Origin: CAIMMJ01 sp037131955
Lineage (GTDB): Bacteria; Bacteroidota; Bacteroidia; UBA4408
NCBI GenBank assembly: GCA_037131955.1
Contig: JBAXQC010000006.1
Coordinates: 1-64,000, forward strand
DNA: 64,000 nt
Direction: 5' to 3'
The notes under the pieces are model-generated. The model searched no databases, was not told where the DNA came from, and saw only the letters and a program-made list of their open reading frames with translations. Numbering within the stretch: the first letter of the stretch is position 1; every line of letters begins with the position of its first letter. The translations under genes and the position numbers were made by a program. Below, one piece after another: positions 1 through 9,635 of the stretch.

Positions 1-664
1 GACATCATCCAATGGGATGTAAACACTTGGTCAAAACCTCTACAATTTTGGCAAGACAACACCAACTGGAACTCTGTAGAAACTTGCTTAGAATTGGGCG
101 GAAGGCAAGGTGGTTTATCTCTTTGGTTGGCGCTAAAAGATAAAAGTGTACTATGTTCAGATTTAGAAAATGTGCAAAATACTGCAGAGCCCCTTCACAA
201 AAAGTACAATATTGGTCATAAAATAAAATACGAGAATATTGACGCTACAACTATTCCTTATGAAAATTATTTTGATGTAATTGTTTTTAAATCAATTATT
301 GGAGGCATTGGCAGAAACAATGACTTAGAAATTCAAAAAAAAGTTTTCGATCAAATATACAAAGCCCTTAAACCAAGAGGTAAATTATTGTTTGCCGAAA
401 ATTTAATAGCATCTCCACTGCATCAATTTTTTAGAAAAAATTTTAACAAATGGGGGTAGTTATTGGAGATACATTTCTTTAGAAGAAACAGAATATTTTT
501 TATCTAATTTTAAATCATTTCAAATCCATCAAACAGGTGTATTAGGTACGTTTGGTAGAAATGAGGCACAAAGAAATTTTTTAAGCAAATTAGATGATGT
601 TATATTTAACAGAATTACGCCCAAAAATTGGAAATACATTGTTTATGGAGTAGCGGAAAAATAA
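1..664 (+). pseudogene. SAM-dependent methyltransferase, 5'-truncated by window edge, frameshifted
   Basis: The reading frame is open from base 1 and contains a class I methyltransferase motif I (ELGGRQGGLSLWLA), then a VIVFKSIIGGIG segment and a KPRGKLLFAEN segment typical of the post-motif region. The frame stops at 457-459, inside a run of five G (about 452-456). Removing one G lets translation continue through GSYWRYISLEETEYFLSNF and on to a TAA at 662-664 with sensible protein sequence. One indel in a homopolymer therefore separates the two halves. It may be a sequencing or assembly error or a real frameshift. The substrate cannot be told. The gene converges on the antiporter, leaving only 7 bases between stop codons. 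Confidence 0.7.
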
Positions 665-671
665 TAGACTT

Positions 672-1922
672 CTACACAACTTTCTCCCTAGGATTTGCCA
701 ACCACTTTAATGCCGAACCACTTGTAATACTTGTTACCAATGCCATAATTACTAGTGCAACAAAAATAACTTCATTTATTAATCCGGCCTCTAGCGCCAA
801 TGTGCCAAGTATAATTTCCATTGCTCCTCTTGCATTTAATCCAAAGCCAACTGCAAAAGATTCTCTCCAATTAAAGCCTCCCAGTTTTGCTCCTAATGTT
901 GCTCCAGATATTTTTCCAACATAAGCAATTACTAAAATTACAAGTGTAATTAACCAGTCAAAATTTTCTACAAAATTTACTTTTAATCCTATGCTCACAA
1001 AAAATAAGGGAGCAAAAATATTAGAAACAAATTGGTGAATTATTTCTCTTGCTTTTTGGTTCAGTTTTACGGAATCACCAATTGCGATGCCAGCGATAAA
1101 TGCCCCTAATACTGCATGAATTCCTAATCTTTCGGTAAGTGCAGCACTAAAAAAGCACACTGCCAGTGAAAGAGATAAAACGCCACCGGGCCAAGAAAAT
1201 CTTTTTTGAATCCATGGCAAAGCTTTATCAATGAGCTTCTTTCCAATGGTTAACATAAAAACTCCGTATCCAATAATAATTGAAATGTCAAGCAAAATTA
1301 TTGACCAATTTTTACCGGTTCCCATCAAACTTATGATCAACGAAAAAATCAACCATCCCAACAAATCATCCAGCATTGCCGAGGCAATTATTACCATTCC
1401 AATTTTTGTTTTAAATAAATTGGTATCCATCAAAATTTTTGCAATTACTGGTAAGGCAGAAATAGACATAGCCGTTCCCATAAATAATGCAAATAAAAAT
1501 TGTTCGTTACCACCCGAAGAAATATGAAATAATTCTGGAGCATAATAAGCAATTGCCCAGCCGCAAAAAAAAGGAATAATTAATCCTGCAAAGCTTGTAA
1601 ATATAGCGGCTTTCCCTTGCCGTAATACCAATTGCATTTGAACTTCCATTCCAGAAATAAACAAAAGTAATACGGCAGAAATTTTTGTAAACCCATCCAA
1701 TGCAATTCCTACTCCTGATTTTAATGGAAAAAGTGTTTGAAAAAAATCAGGATTAATTTCTCCTAAAATAGAAGGCCCTAATATTATCCCCACCAAAATT
1801 TCTCCTGCTACAATAGGAAACCTTGCAAGACGTGCCAATTCAGCGGCTAATCTAGCCAACACCAGCATGGTTCCGAGAGCAATTAAAAAGGAAATAAATT
1901 CGGGATGAGATAATTTATTCAT
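672..1922 (-). CDS. Cation/proton antiporter, CPA2 (Kef/NhaS-type) family
   Basis: This 416-residue, strongly hydrophobic protein has about 12 membrane segments and exchanges a monovalent cation (Na+ or K+) for protons across the inner membrane. Family hallmarks are visible: SISALPVIAKIL near residue 153, the double-aspartate ASAMLDDLLGW near 180-190 (the ion-binding aspartates of the core), GAFIAGIAIGDS, and NARGAMEIILG near 365. It lacks the C-terminal TrkA-N/RCK domain of full-length Kef channels, so the length fits the stand-alone antiporter type. It starts 10 bases after the stop of the universal stress protein gene and is probably co-transcribed, suggesting a shared role in ion or pH stress. 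Na+ versus K+ specificity is not resolvable. Confidence 0.88.
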   Translation of the reverse strand: MNKLSHPEFISFLIALGTMLVLARLAAELARLARFPIVAGEILVGIILGPSILGEINPDFFQTLFPLKSGVGIALDGFTKISAVLLLFISGMEVQMQLVLRQGKAAIFTSFAGLIIPFFCGWAIAYYAPELFHISSGGNEQFLFALFMGTAMSISALPVIAKILMDTNLFKTKIGMVIIASAMLDDLLGWLIFSLIISLMGTGKNWSIILLDISIIIGYGVFMLTIGKKLIDKALPWIQKRFSWPGGVLSLSLAVCFFSAALTERLGIHAVLGAFIAGIAIGDSVKLNQKAREIIHQFVSNIFAPLFFVSIGLKVNFVENFDWLITLVILVIAYVGKISGATLGAKLGGFNWRESFAVGFGLNARGAMEIILGTLALEAGLINEVIFVALVIMALVTSITSGSALKWLANPREKVV

Positions 1923-1932
1923 TCGCTTTTAT

Positions 1933-2808
1933 TTACACCCTGGAGTGAACAATTAATAAGTTGCAAGGCAAATCTGCTAAAATATATTCTGTATCGTGGG
2001 TAAAAACTCTATCAAAAAAACCAAGTTGAGAATCGGGAGAATTGATAACCAGCAAGTCGTAGTTTTTTGTTTTGGCATAATTTGAAACCGCATAGCCTGG
2101 TTTTCCATTTACAGATTTAATGTTTATAGAAATATCGGGGCAATCGCATTTATCAATAAGGTGATGAAGCTTTTGGGCCTCTTCTTCCAGCATGTCCTTT
2201 TTTATTTTGTTGGCTTCAGAATTTGTTGAACTTTCTGCAATGGTCATGGTAAATGTTGGCATGTCTATTTCTTGCACAACGGTAAGCTCTTTTATCTTTT
2301 CTGCCTTTGCAAAATAGATACTTGTGTTAATGGTATGAACGGTTTTTGCATTATCTGTTCCGTTAATTACTACTTTCTTAATTTTCTTTGGAGTTATACT
2401 GGGGCTGGTTAAAAGTAACACCGAGCATTTCGCTCTTCTGCTAATATTTCTTGCAATGGATCCAACATAGTATTTATATAAATTTTCTTTTTCCAATGCT
2501 CCAAGAATTAATAAATCTACAATGTTTAATTTGCACAAATCTAAAATTGTTTCTGTAGGATCACCGTTCATCCAAATAACTTTAGTTTTTACTTTATTAA
2601 ATCCAATTTGATTAAAAAGTGTATCAAATGTTTCTTCTTTTTTTAGGTCTTTTTCTCCTGCATGAATTAGCAGTAAATTGCTCTTAAACGAATCTGCATA
2701 ATGTTTTGCTTCGTAAAGTAAATTCTCTAGTCTAGGGGAAAATGCAAAGGCAACTGCAATTGTTTCGAAAGGGTAAGATGGCCTTTTTTTTAACTTTGAA
2801 ATGTCCAT
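1933..2808 (-). CDS. Universal stress protein with tandem UspA domains
   Basis: This 291-residue cytoplasmic protein is made of two UspA folds, roughly residues 14-135 and 145-289, the common Bacteroidota double-domain form. The first domain ends in a pattern resembling the ATP-binding GxxG...S/T-x-V loop: LLILGALEKENLYKYYVGSIARN followed by ISRRAKCSVLLL in shape. The second domain ends with DRVFTHDTEYILADLPCNLLIV, where the glycine-rich nucleotide loop is less clear and may be degenerate. It is the first gene of a probable two-gene operon with the downstream antiporter. Usp proteins bind nucleotides and modulate stress survival, and pairing with transporters is common. The exact role here is inferred. 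Confidence 0.87.
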   Translation of the reverse strand: MDISKLKKRPSYPFETIAVAFAFSPRLENLLYEAKHYADSFKSNLLLIHAGEKDLKKEETFDTLFNQIGFNKVKTKVIWMNGDPTETILDLCKLNIVDLLILGALEKENLYKYYVGSIARNISRRAKCSVLLLTSPSITPKKIKKVVINGTDNAKTVHTINTSIYFAKAEKIKELTVVQEIDMPTFTMTIAESSTNSEANKIKKDMLEEEAQKLHHLIDKCDCPDISINIKSVNGKPGYAVSNYAKTKNYDLLVINSPDSQLGFFDRVFTHDTEYILADLPCNLLIVHSRV

Positions 2809-2885
2809 GAGCTATTGTTTTGAGAATATAAAAGTATAAAATTAGTACGATTGAAAAGCTTTGGTCAAAAATAAATAATTGGTTT

Positions 2886-5800
2886 CTACATTACATAAAT
2901 TCCAATCAGCAAAATATCATCTATTTGTTCATGTCCTTCTATCCAATTATTGAGGGTTGTATTTAGTTTTTCTTTTTGATGTGAAGCAGATGATGGAAAG
3001 ATTTCTAGAAGCGTTTCTTTTAACTTTTTAACCATAAATTTCTTTCCCAATGCTCCGCCAAATTGGTCAGGAAATCCGTCGGTAAAAGCATACAACCAAG
3101 AAGGTTCCTCAATTTTTATAGTTTGCAAAGTAAATTCTCTTGTTTCATTTTCTTTTAATTGAAGTCCTCCAATTGGCATTTTATCAGCCTTATATTCTAC
3201 AAGACCATTTTTATTAATTACATAAAAGGGTCGGTTTGCACCAGCATATTCTACCTGTTTTTTGGCTTTATTAATTTTTAATAGGACCATGTCCATTCCG
3301 TCTCTTGACTCTGCAAAGTGATAGTTTTGTTTTAATGCTATTCTTACAGATTCATGCAATTCATTTAAAATTAAATTGGGTTGGTAAATTTTTTTCTCGT
3401 TAACAATTTCATTTAATAAGGTGTGACCAATCATACTCATAAATGCTCCAGGAACGCCATGTCCTGTGCAATCTACCACTGCAATAAAAGATTCATTTTC
3501 GTTTATTTTAGAGTACCAATAGAAATCGCCACTTACAATATCTCTGGGTCTATAAAAAATAAAACTATCTTTAAAATTAGATTCAATTTCTTCTTGCAAA
3601 GGAAGTATAGCTTCTTGAATTCTTTTTGCATACTGAATGCTATCTGTGATGTCTTTGTTTTTTAATTCTACCAAAACTTTTTGGTGCTCTACAATTTCTT
3701 TTTGCTGACTAATTTCTTGTGTTCTTTCTTTTACAATTTTTTCTAATCTTAATTTCGCTTTTTTAAGTCTATATACACTGATTTTTACAATTAAAACTAC
3801 AACAACTACTAAGAGAGATAAATAAATCAGGTAAGTAATATTCGTTCTGTACCAAGGAGGATTAATTGTAAATTCAAATGTTGCTTCTTTACCAATTTTT
3901 CCGTATATATTTTTAGAACGAACATGAAAGGTATAGTTCCCTTCTCTTAGTTTGAGGTATTGAATTTTTATACCCTCTGAAAATGGTTTCCATTTTTCCT
4001 CCAATCCTTCGAGGTAATATGAGTATTCATTTTTTTCAGAATTATCAAAGGATGGCGATGCAAATACAAAAGTTAAATCATTGTTTTTATGTAAAATATT
4101 CGTATTGTAAAAATAGTTGTCACCAGGGAATCCTTCAAAAATTGTATCATTTCCTGCACTTACACATCGTATGAGCGTATTTACTATTATAGAAGAAGAT
4201 GATTTTTGTGTTTGATTGTAGCAAAAAATTCCATCCATAGAAGACAATAACGCATAATTTTTATTGCTTATATAGATGCCATAAATTGATTGATTTTCTA
4301 ACCTAGAAATATAATTGGATTGGATTAAATTTTGTGAATTGAATCTATAAATTTTACTTTTTAATTGGCTGTAAATAGAAATCCAAATTATACCATTTTT
4401 ATCTTCCACAATTGGAAATAATTGAACATTACCATTTATAATTTCTTTGGGGAATTTCTTTGATTTAAAAAACTTATCAGTTCTAAAATCGTATTCCATC
4501 ACTTCGCCAAGTGTACTAAAAAATAAACCAATTGAAGTATTGTATGGTTTAATAAAACTTAGATTATTTAAATTGTTTTTTTCATTAAAATAATAAATTT
4601 GATAATTGTTATTTGATGTAGACAATTTATTTTTATCTAAAAAACAAACCTTATTATTTTTTGCTTCGGTAAGTGCAATAATTCCATCATATGTTGTTCC
4701 TAGCCATACAATCCCTTTCTCATCTACCTCAATTTTTCTAATTTCGTAGGGAATAGAGTCAAAGTATTTTTCATTTTTCCAAGTGCCATTGGTGTATTCA
4801 AATAAAACAAGCCCATCCTTTAACCCAATAAACAGTTTGTTTTGTTCACTAATAAATTTAGTGCAATAGGCGTAGTTCGAATAGATAAGCTTTGCTTTAT
4901 TGCCTTTTAATTCATAAACCCCTTGCTGGGTTGAAACAAGCACAATGTTAAGCCCTTCTAAAACTTCTAAACACCATGCTGGAGAATTAATTCCAACAAT
5001 AGGCAAAAATTTCCTCGTGCTCTTATCATCAATTTTATAATATGAAACACCTTTTGATGAACTAACATAAATGTAATTGTTGTACTCACATACCTCATCA
5101 AGTCTTCCTGGTAATCCATCTTGCTCTCCAAAAAAAGTTATTGGTGAGTTTATTTCAATTCTAGAAATTCCCTTGTCTAGTGCCAACCACAAACCATCCT
5201 GATTATCTAAGAAAATATTTTTTACAAGCTGGTCTGGTAATCCACTTTTTTTGTTCAGCTTCTGAAGTAATTTACCCTTGTAATCTACAATATACACTCC
5301 GTTGTATATTGTGCCTAAAGCAATATTACTTTCATTTATTTTTATTCCGCAATACAAAAATCCTTCTATAAGTTCATCGTCAATTTCAGTTTTAAATTTC
5401 TCAACTTCTCCAAGTGCTGAAATTGTAAATAGACCTCTTTCTTTTGTTCCAGCAATTAAACTATTGTTTTTAGAGGAGATCAGGCAGTAAAGTTTTTCGT
5501 TTTTAAAAAATTCGCCTCCTGAAATTGGTTCTAATTTATTATTTACTATTTTTTTTATTCCAGATCCAATTTCTAAAACATAAATTTGATTGTTTACTTT
5601 ATAGCTAAAGTGAAATGATTTGCCTTTTTCTGGAACAATTTCGGTTATTGTTGTCCCGTTGTAAACAAATATTTGTGTATTGGTTTGAAAATAAACATAC
5701 TTTCCAATACAATACGTTTTCCATACATCTCCAAAGCCAGAAGTTGATTTTAGCAAAGCATTTAATGAAACGTATTTAAGCGTTCCGTTGTTTGGTTGTA

Positions 5801-6107
5801 GATAGCCAATTTCGCCTACTGAACCGGCATAAATAATATTTGAATCGCTAACAGCTAAAGACCTAAAAATAGATTTGTTATCGTTGCTGTAATAGCTCCA
5901 ATTACTTCCATCAAACTCCATTAATGCTGTTGTATTTGCAACATATATCAATTTGCGTTTGTCCTGAACAATACACCAATTATCTGGAGCAGATTTATAT
6001 TCGTTGGGTAAATAATTTTTGATGAAAGGTGTACCTGTAGGAATTTGACAAAATAATAATTTTGAAATTCCAATCAGCAATATTAATATGCTTAGTTTTT
6101 TATTCAA
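2886..6107 (-). CDS. Beta-propeller / Y_Y_Y sensor with SpoIIE-type serine phosphatase domain
   Basis: This is a 1073-residue membrane sensor. A signal peptide (LSILILLIGISKLLFCQ) is followed by about 650 residues of repeated propeller blades (segments such as DNQDGLWLALDKGIS and DEKGIVWLGTTYDGI). Next come a Y_Y_Y-type domain (near 690-760, ending in NPPWYRTN), one membrane helix (LIYLSLLVVVVVLIVKI), a coiled coil starting LEKIVKERTQEISQQ, and a C-terminal PP2C/SpoIIE phosphatase. The phosphatase metal motif is seen as SGDFYWY and VVDCTGHGVPGAFMS. Such proteins couple an external signal to serine/threonine dephosphorylation instead of histidine kinase output. The start is TTG at 6107, overlapping the stop of the upstream barrel gene by 8 bases, so the two are probably translationally coupled. 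The ligand is unknown. Confidence 0.88.
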   Translation of the reverse strand: MNKKLSILILLIGISKLLFCQIPTGTPFIKNYLPNEYKSAPDNWCIVQDKRKLIYVANTTALMEFDGSNWSYYSNDNKSIFRSLAVSDSNIIYAGSVGEIGYLQPNNGTLKYVSLNALLKSTSGFGDVWKTYCIGKYVYFQTNTQIFVYNGTTITEIVPEKGKSFHFSYKVNNQIYVLEIGSGIKKIVNNKLEPISGGEFFKNEKLYCLISSKNNSLIAGTKERGLFTISALGEVEKFKTEIDDELIEGFLYCGIKINESNIALGTIYNGVYIVDYKGKLLQKLNKKSGLPDQLVKNIFLDNQDGLWLALDKGISRIEINSPITFFGEQDGLPGRLDEVCEYNNYIYVSSSKGVSYYKIDDKSTRKFLPIVGINSPAWCLEVLEGLNIVLVSTQQGVYELKGNKAKLIYSNYAYCTKFISEQNKLFIGLKDGLVLFEYTNGTWKNEKYFDSIPYEIRKIEVDEKGIVWLGTTYDGIIALTEAKNNKVCFLDKNKLSTSNNNYQIYYFNEKNNLNNLSFIKPYNTSIGLFFSTLGEVMEYDFRTDKFFKSKKFPKEIINGNVQLFPIVEDKNGIIWISIYSQLKSKIYRFNSQNLIQSNYISRLENQSIYGIYISNKNYALLSSMDGIFCYNQTQKSSSSIIVNTLIRCVSAGNDTIFEGFPGDNYFYNTNILHKNNDLTFVFASPSFDNSEKNEYSYYLEGLEEKWKPFSEGIKIQYLKLREGNYTFHVRSKNIYGKIGKEATFEFTINPPWYRTNITYLIYLSLLVVVVVLIVKISVYRLKKAKLRLEKIVKERTQEISQQKEIVEHQKVLVELKNKDITDSIQYAKRIQEAILPLQEEIESNFKDSFIFYRPRDIVSGDFYWYSKINENESFIAVVDCTGHGVPGAFMSMIGHTLLNEIVNEKKIYQPNLILNELHESVRIALKQNYHFAESRDGMDMVLLKINKAKKQVEYAGANRPFYVINKNGLVEYKADKMPIGGLQLKENETREFTLQTIKIEEPSWLYAFTDGFPDQFGGALGKKFMVKKLKETLLEIFPSSASHQKEKLNTTLNNWIEGHEQIDDILLIGIYVM

Positions 6108-6633
6108 GGGTTTTGGATTTTACTAACCATTGCATACCAATAAATGGAATGAACTTACTTGTTGAATTTATTGCCAAGCCTGTTTCTAAATAAAAGGATT
6201 TATAAACTTTAAATACTGCACCCGTTTTTAATTCAGAATTGTTTAATAGCTGCACATTTAAACTATTTACATTATTTTTGTTTGAGTCCATTACTTGATA
6301 AGAAAACAAAGATGTTTGTGCCTGAATAAATACAAATAGGTTTTCGTATTTTTTAAAATCCCACCAAAATCTCCCAAAAAAATTTGGATTAATACTCAAG
6401 GAATTTGTTGTTGCATTTAATCTACTATAAACTGTGTTAAAGGTAAAACCAATACTCACCTTTTCATTTACAAAAAATCCAATTCCAGGGTTTAAAACAG
6501 TCGCAATAATTTTTGCATTATTAGAATAAGATACAGAGCCACCAAAGGGAATATGCTTTGAATATTGACAAAAAGCCTTATTCAAATTAAGTAAGTAAAA
6601 CACAAAAAGAGTAATGCAAAATAAATTCTTCAT
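6100..6633 (-). CDS. Hypothetical exported outer-membrane beta-barrel-like protein
   Basis: This 177-residue protein (from ATG 6633) begins with a signal peptide (FCITLFVFYLLNLNKAFCQ). The rest is short alternating hydrophobic strands (PGIGFFVNEKVSIGFTFNTVY, FGRFWWDFKKYENLFVFIQAQ in pattern) ending in an aromatic-rich strand. This suits a small outer-membrane barrel. No specific family is recognised. An alternative TTG one codon upstream at 6636 is less likely. It lies upstream of, and overlaps, the SpoIIE sensor gene, so it may supply or report a surface signal to it, but that is inference. Confidence 0.6.
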   Translation of the reverse strand: MKNLFCITLFVFYLLNLNKAFCQYSKHIPFGGSVSYSNNAKIIATVLNPGIGFFVNEKVSIGFTFNTVYSRLNATTNSLSINPNFFGRFWWDFKKYENLFVFIQAQTSLFSYQVMDSNKNNVNSLNVQLLNNSELKTGAVFKVYKSFYLETGLAINSTSKFIPFIGMQWLVKSKTLE

Positions 6634-6700
6634 CAAAAAAAATGGTAATTTGTGATTACGAATTTAATCAAAGAATTTAATAAAACTAAAAAGTTAATTT

Positions 6701-8770
6701 CTAATAATAGCCATTTCTTTTTCTAAGAAACCATTCAGTAGAAAGTAAAATTAGAATAAAAATAAAAATCCATTTAATATTTATGGCATCTTTAAACTGT
6801 TTGTTGGTAAAAGACATTGGTTTTATTTCTTCTCTGTTTTTTATCATTTCTACTAAGTCTTTCTCCTTGCCAGGATAAAACATTTTGCCCGAAGATTTTA
6901 ATGCTAAAGTTTGCAGCAGATTATGATTAGCAACGGAATTTACTAATTCAGAAAATAATTTTTCAATTCTAAATTTTCCTGATTCCGAATAGCTTTTCCC
7001 ACCTAGATTAACTTTTGAAGAATACGTATAATTACCGGGAGGCAACAGGCCTGCGTCTAAATGATAATTTTTAAAGTTTTTATTGAAGGTAAAAGGATAT
7101 TTTTTTCCTTTATCGTTTGTAATTTCGATTATTAATTCGGGCTCATTCACTAATTCATTTATTTCATTGAACAATTCGGCATCCATTTCTATGTTCTCAT
7201 TTTCTTTGTAGGAGTTTTTGCCGAAGATTCTAAACGGTTTTTTGTTTTCTTTTGAAGCCAAATACTGCAAAATTTTTCCAACTAAATTAGTGAAGTTTTC
7301 GTGGTTCTGGTTTTGTGTAAAATCATTTATTTTCCACTTCCAAAGCCCTTCTCCGCAAACAAAACCATATTTATTTGAATTTACTTCTTGAAAAAATAGT
7401 AGGGGATTAGAACTGTTTATTGTGCCAACTTTTTGAGTAAATAAAACATTAGCATTTACTGCTGTTTTGTATCCTCCAAAAGGAGCATAAAGTGGCGGTA
7501 ATTGATTTATATATTTTAAGATTTTATCGTCTAAAGAAAAAGAAGAAAATGCTTTATTGTAGGAGGGAAATACTTCGTTTGGTTTTTGTGATTGAGATGT
7601 TAAGGAAAATGATACGGGTAAACTATTTAAAACCGAAAAATTAGTTTGTGCACCAACAGTAAATAAGCAAGGAATATTTTTGTTTATAGCTTCTTGTATA
7701 AATCTATTGCCTAAGCCTGATAAAGAAGGAATTTGGAAGAAAATAACTAAATTGTATAAATCTATTTTACCTTTAAATTCTTCTGCATTAAAATAATCGC
7801 AAGTGTAAGCTTCGTTACCTTGTATTGTATTAACAATGGCTGCAATATCTGGATGTGGCGCAGAAGACAGAATTAATATTTTTTCTTTGTTTTCAATTAC
7901 TTCAACAAAAATTTCGCGGGTATTATTGTTAACAGTAAATTCGCCTTCAAGCGGTGTTACTTGTAAAGTATAAGATTTTAAACCACCTGATTTAGCCTCA
8001 ATATTAAAACTAATATTGCTTAGTTGGCTATTTTTAGTAAAAGTTATTTGCTGTTCGGCAATTAAATTTTCTCCTTCTTTTAAAGTAACTTTAGTTTGCC
8101 TTCCTTTAAATTCATTTGATTCTACAGTAATTTCAATGGGGAAGGTATTGCCAAGGTAGGCAAATTTGTTACTGAGGACTTTGTTTATGGCTAAATCTCT
8201 TTTTACAGTTGTATCTCCCCAAGCTATGCTATAGAAAGGTACTTCTTGAACAAAGGAGTTGTTTGTAGGATTTTCACCTCTATTTATTATTCCATCACTT
8301 AAAAGAATAACTGCACCTAAATTTCTTCCCGAAAAATTATTTTGCACTTCGTTTACTAATTCAGAAATATCAGTTTCCTTATCGCTATAATTTGCCAAAG
8401 AGTTGTTTGTAATTTTTTGTCCAAACAAATACGTTTTTAAATCGTATTTTTCATTTAGTTCGTTTTGTATGGTAGAAATGCTTTTGTTTATTTTTTCTTT
8501 ATCATTTAATTGCATAGACTCTGAATTATCTATTGCCAAAACTAAGATAGGTTTTTGTACGTCTACATTCTCCCATTTTATCAGTAGGTTTAGAAGCAGC
8601 AAAGAAATAGTAAATACACTTAAAAAACGGAGAGAAAAAAGTAAATAATACAACCAGTTTTTTATTTCAAACTGATTTCTTTTTCTATACAAAAACCAAG
8701 CATAAAAGAACCCTGCTACAACAGATAATCCAACCATCCACAAAGGGTAGCCCAAAACAACTTTATACAT
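6701..8770 (-). CDS. VWA-domain membrane protein with C-terminal amidotransferase-like region
   Basis: This 689-residue protein has two N-terminal membrane helices (LWMVGLSVVAGFFYAWFLY and LFSLRFLSVFTISLLLLNLL), then a von Willebrand A domain with the MIDAS DxSxS motif as DNSESM near residue 81 and VILLSDGIINRG near 155. An Ig-like stretch follows, then a type-1 glutamine-amidotransferase-like fold (KILILSSAPHPDIAAI, LVIFFQIPS) without an obvious catalytic Cys. The protein ends with a membrane anchor (WIFIFILILLSTEWFLRKR). The architecture matches Bacteroidota BatA-like or DUF4159-like VWA proteins that act in the envelope, but their biochemical role is undefined. It ends about 170 bases from the previous gene and starts 14 bases after fabG. 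Confidence 0.75.
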   Translation of the reverse strand: MYKVVLGYPLWMVGLSVVAGFFYAWFLYRKRNQFEIKNWLYYLLFSLRFLSVFTISLLLLNLLIKWENVDVQKPILVLAIDNSESMQLNDKEKINKSISTIQNELNEKYDLKTYLFGQKITNNSLANYSDKETDISELVNEVQNNFSGRNLGAVILLSDGIINRGENPTNNSFVQEVPFYSIAWGDTTVKRDLAINKVLSNKFAYLGNTFPIEITVESNEFKGRQTKVTLKEGENLIAEQQITFTKNSQLSNISFNIEAKSGGLKSYTLQVTPLEGEFTVNNNTREIFVEVIENKEKILILSSAPHPDIAAIVNTIQGNEAYTCDYFNAEEFKGKIDLYNLVIFFQIPSLSGLGNRFIQEAINKNIPCLFTVGAQTNFSVLNSLPVSFSLTSQSQKPNEVFPSYNKAFSSFSLDDKILKYINQLPPLYAPFGGYKTAVNANVLFTQKVGTINSSNPLLFFQEVNSNKYGFVCGEGLWKWKINDFTQNQNHENFTNLVGKILQYLASKENKKPFRIFGKNSYKENENIEMDAELFNEINELVNEPELIIEITNDKGKKYPFTFNKNFKNYHLDAGLLPPGNYTYSSKVNLGGKSYSESGKFRIEKLFSELVNSVANHNLLQTLALKSSGKMFYPGKEKDLVEMIKNREEIKPMSFTNKQFKDAINIKWIFIFILILLSTEWFLRKRNGYY

Positions 8771-8784
8771 TATTATCTAAAAAA

Positions 8785-9531
8785 TTAGGTAAGCATACCG
8801 CCACAAACAGAAATTGTTTGGCCGGTAATATAGGAACTCATATCGCTTGCTAAAAACAAAGCAAGATTGGCAACATCTTCTGTTGTTCCACCTCGTTTTA
8901 GTGGGATGCCGTCTCGCCAGCTTTGAATAGTTTTTTCATCTAGTGCTCCTGTCATTTCTGTTTCAATAAATCCCGGGGCAATAGAATTACATCTAATATT
9001 TCTTGAACCTAATTCCAGCGCCACAGATTTTGAAAAGCCAATGATACCAGCTTTTGAAGCTGCATAATTTGATTGTCCGGCATTTCCTTTTACTCCCACA
9101 ACAGAACTCATATTTATGATGCTTCCTTTGCGAGCTTTAAGCATTGGGCGCTGCACCGCTTTTGTAATATTAAAAATCGATTTAAGGTTTACTTTAATTA
9201 CTTCATCAAAATTTTCTTCCGTCATTCTCATCAGCAAACCGTCTTTTGTTATTCCAGCATTATTTACAACAACATCAATAGTTCCAAATTCTGCAACAAT
9301 TGCAGTAATTAAGTCATCGGCTGCTTTAAAATCTGATGCATCACTTTTATACCCTTTTGCTTTAATTCCAAAAGCGGATAATTCTTTCTCCAGTTCTTTT
9401 GCTTTTTCATCGCTAGAAAGGTAAGTAAATGCCACATTTGCTCCTTGTTCTGCAAATTTAATTGCTATACCTTTTCCTATTCCTCTTGAGGCTCCTGTAA
9501 CAAGAGCCACTTTATTTTCTAGTAATTTCAT
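8785..9531 (-). CDS. fabG: 3-oxoacyl-[acyl-carrier-protein] reductase
   Basis: This 248-residue short-chain dehydrogenase catalyses NADPH-dependent reduction of 3-oxoacyl-ACP in fatty acid elongation. The Rossmann motif VTGASRGIGKGIA lies near residues 11-23, followed by NNAGI near 90, the catalytic Ser in NMSSVVG near 138-143, and the YxxxK pair in SNYAASKAG near 150-158. The C-terminus (YITGQTISVCGGML) is characteristic of FabG. Length and motif spacing are canonical. Upstream lies a good Bacteroidota promoter, and the VWA gene follows 14 bases downstream, probably in the same transcript. Another SDR specificity is possible, but the full-length similarity pattern makes FabG the best call. 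Confidence 0.93.
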   Translation of the reverse strand: MKLLENKVALVTGASRGIGKGIAIKFAEQGANVAFTYLSSDEKAKELEKELSAFGIKAKGYKSDASDFKAADDLITAIVAEFGTIDVVVNNAGITKDGLLMRMTEENFDEVIKVNLKSIFNITKAVQRPMLKARKGSIINMSSVVGVKGNAGQSNYAASKAGIIGFSKSVALELGSRNIRCNSIAPGFIETEMTGALDEKTIQSWRDGIPLKRGGTTEDVANLALFLASDMSSYITGQTISVCGGMLT

Positions 9532-9550
9532 ATTAAAAAAATTTAATCTT

Positions 9551-9579
9551 CAAATATAGTTAATTTGATTTTATTGCAA
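9551..9579 (-). promoter_or_regulatory. Candidate Bacteroidota promoter for fabG
   Basis: On the minus strand a TATATTTG box (plus 9551-9558), matching TAnnTTTG, lies 18 bases downstream of a TTG (plus 9577-9579). The box is about 20 bases upstream of the fabG ATG. Spacing and composition fit the -33/-7 promoter known from Flavobacterium and Bacteroides. Confidence 0.5.
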
Positions 9580-9635
9580 TTTGCAGCCTAGGTTACATTG
9601 GTTAAAAAAACAGAATAAATTGTTGGCTACTAGAT

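Noticed and set aside
628..924. Plus-strand open frame opposite the antiporter gene
   Set aside because: It lies on the complementary strand of a well-supported membrane transporter, has no recognisable domain, and reads as a shadow.
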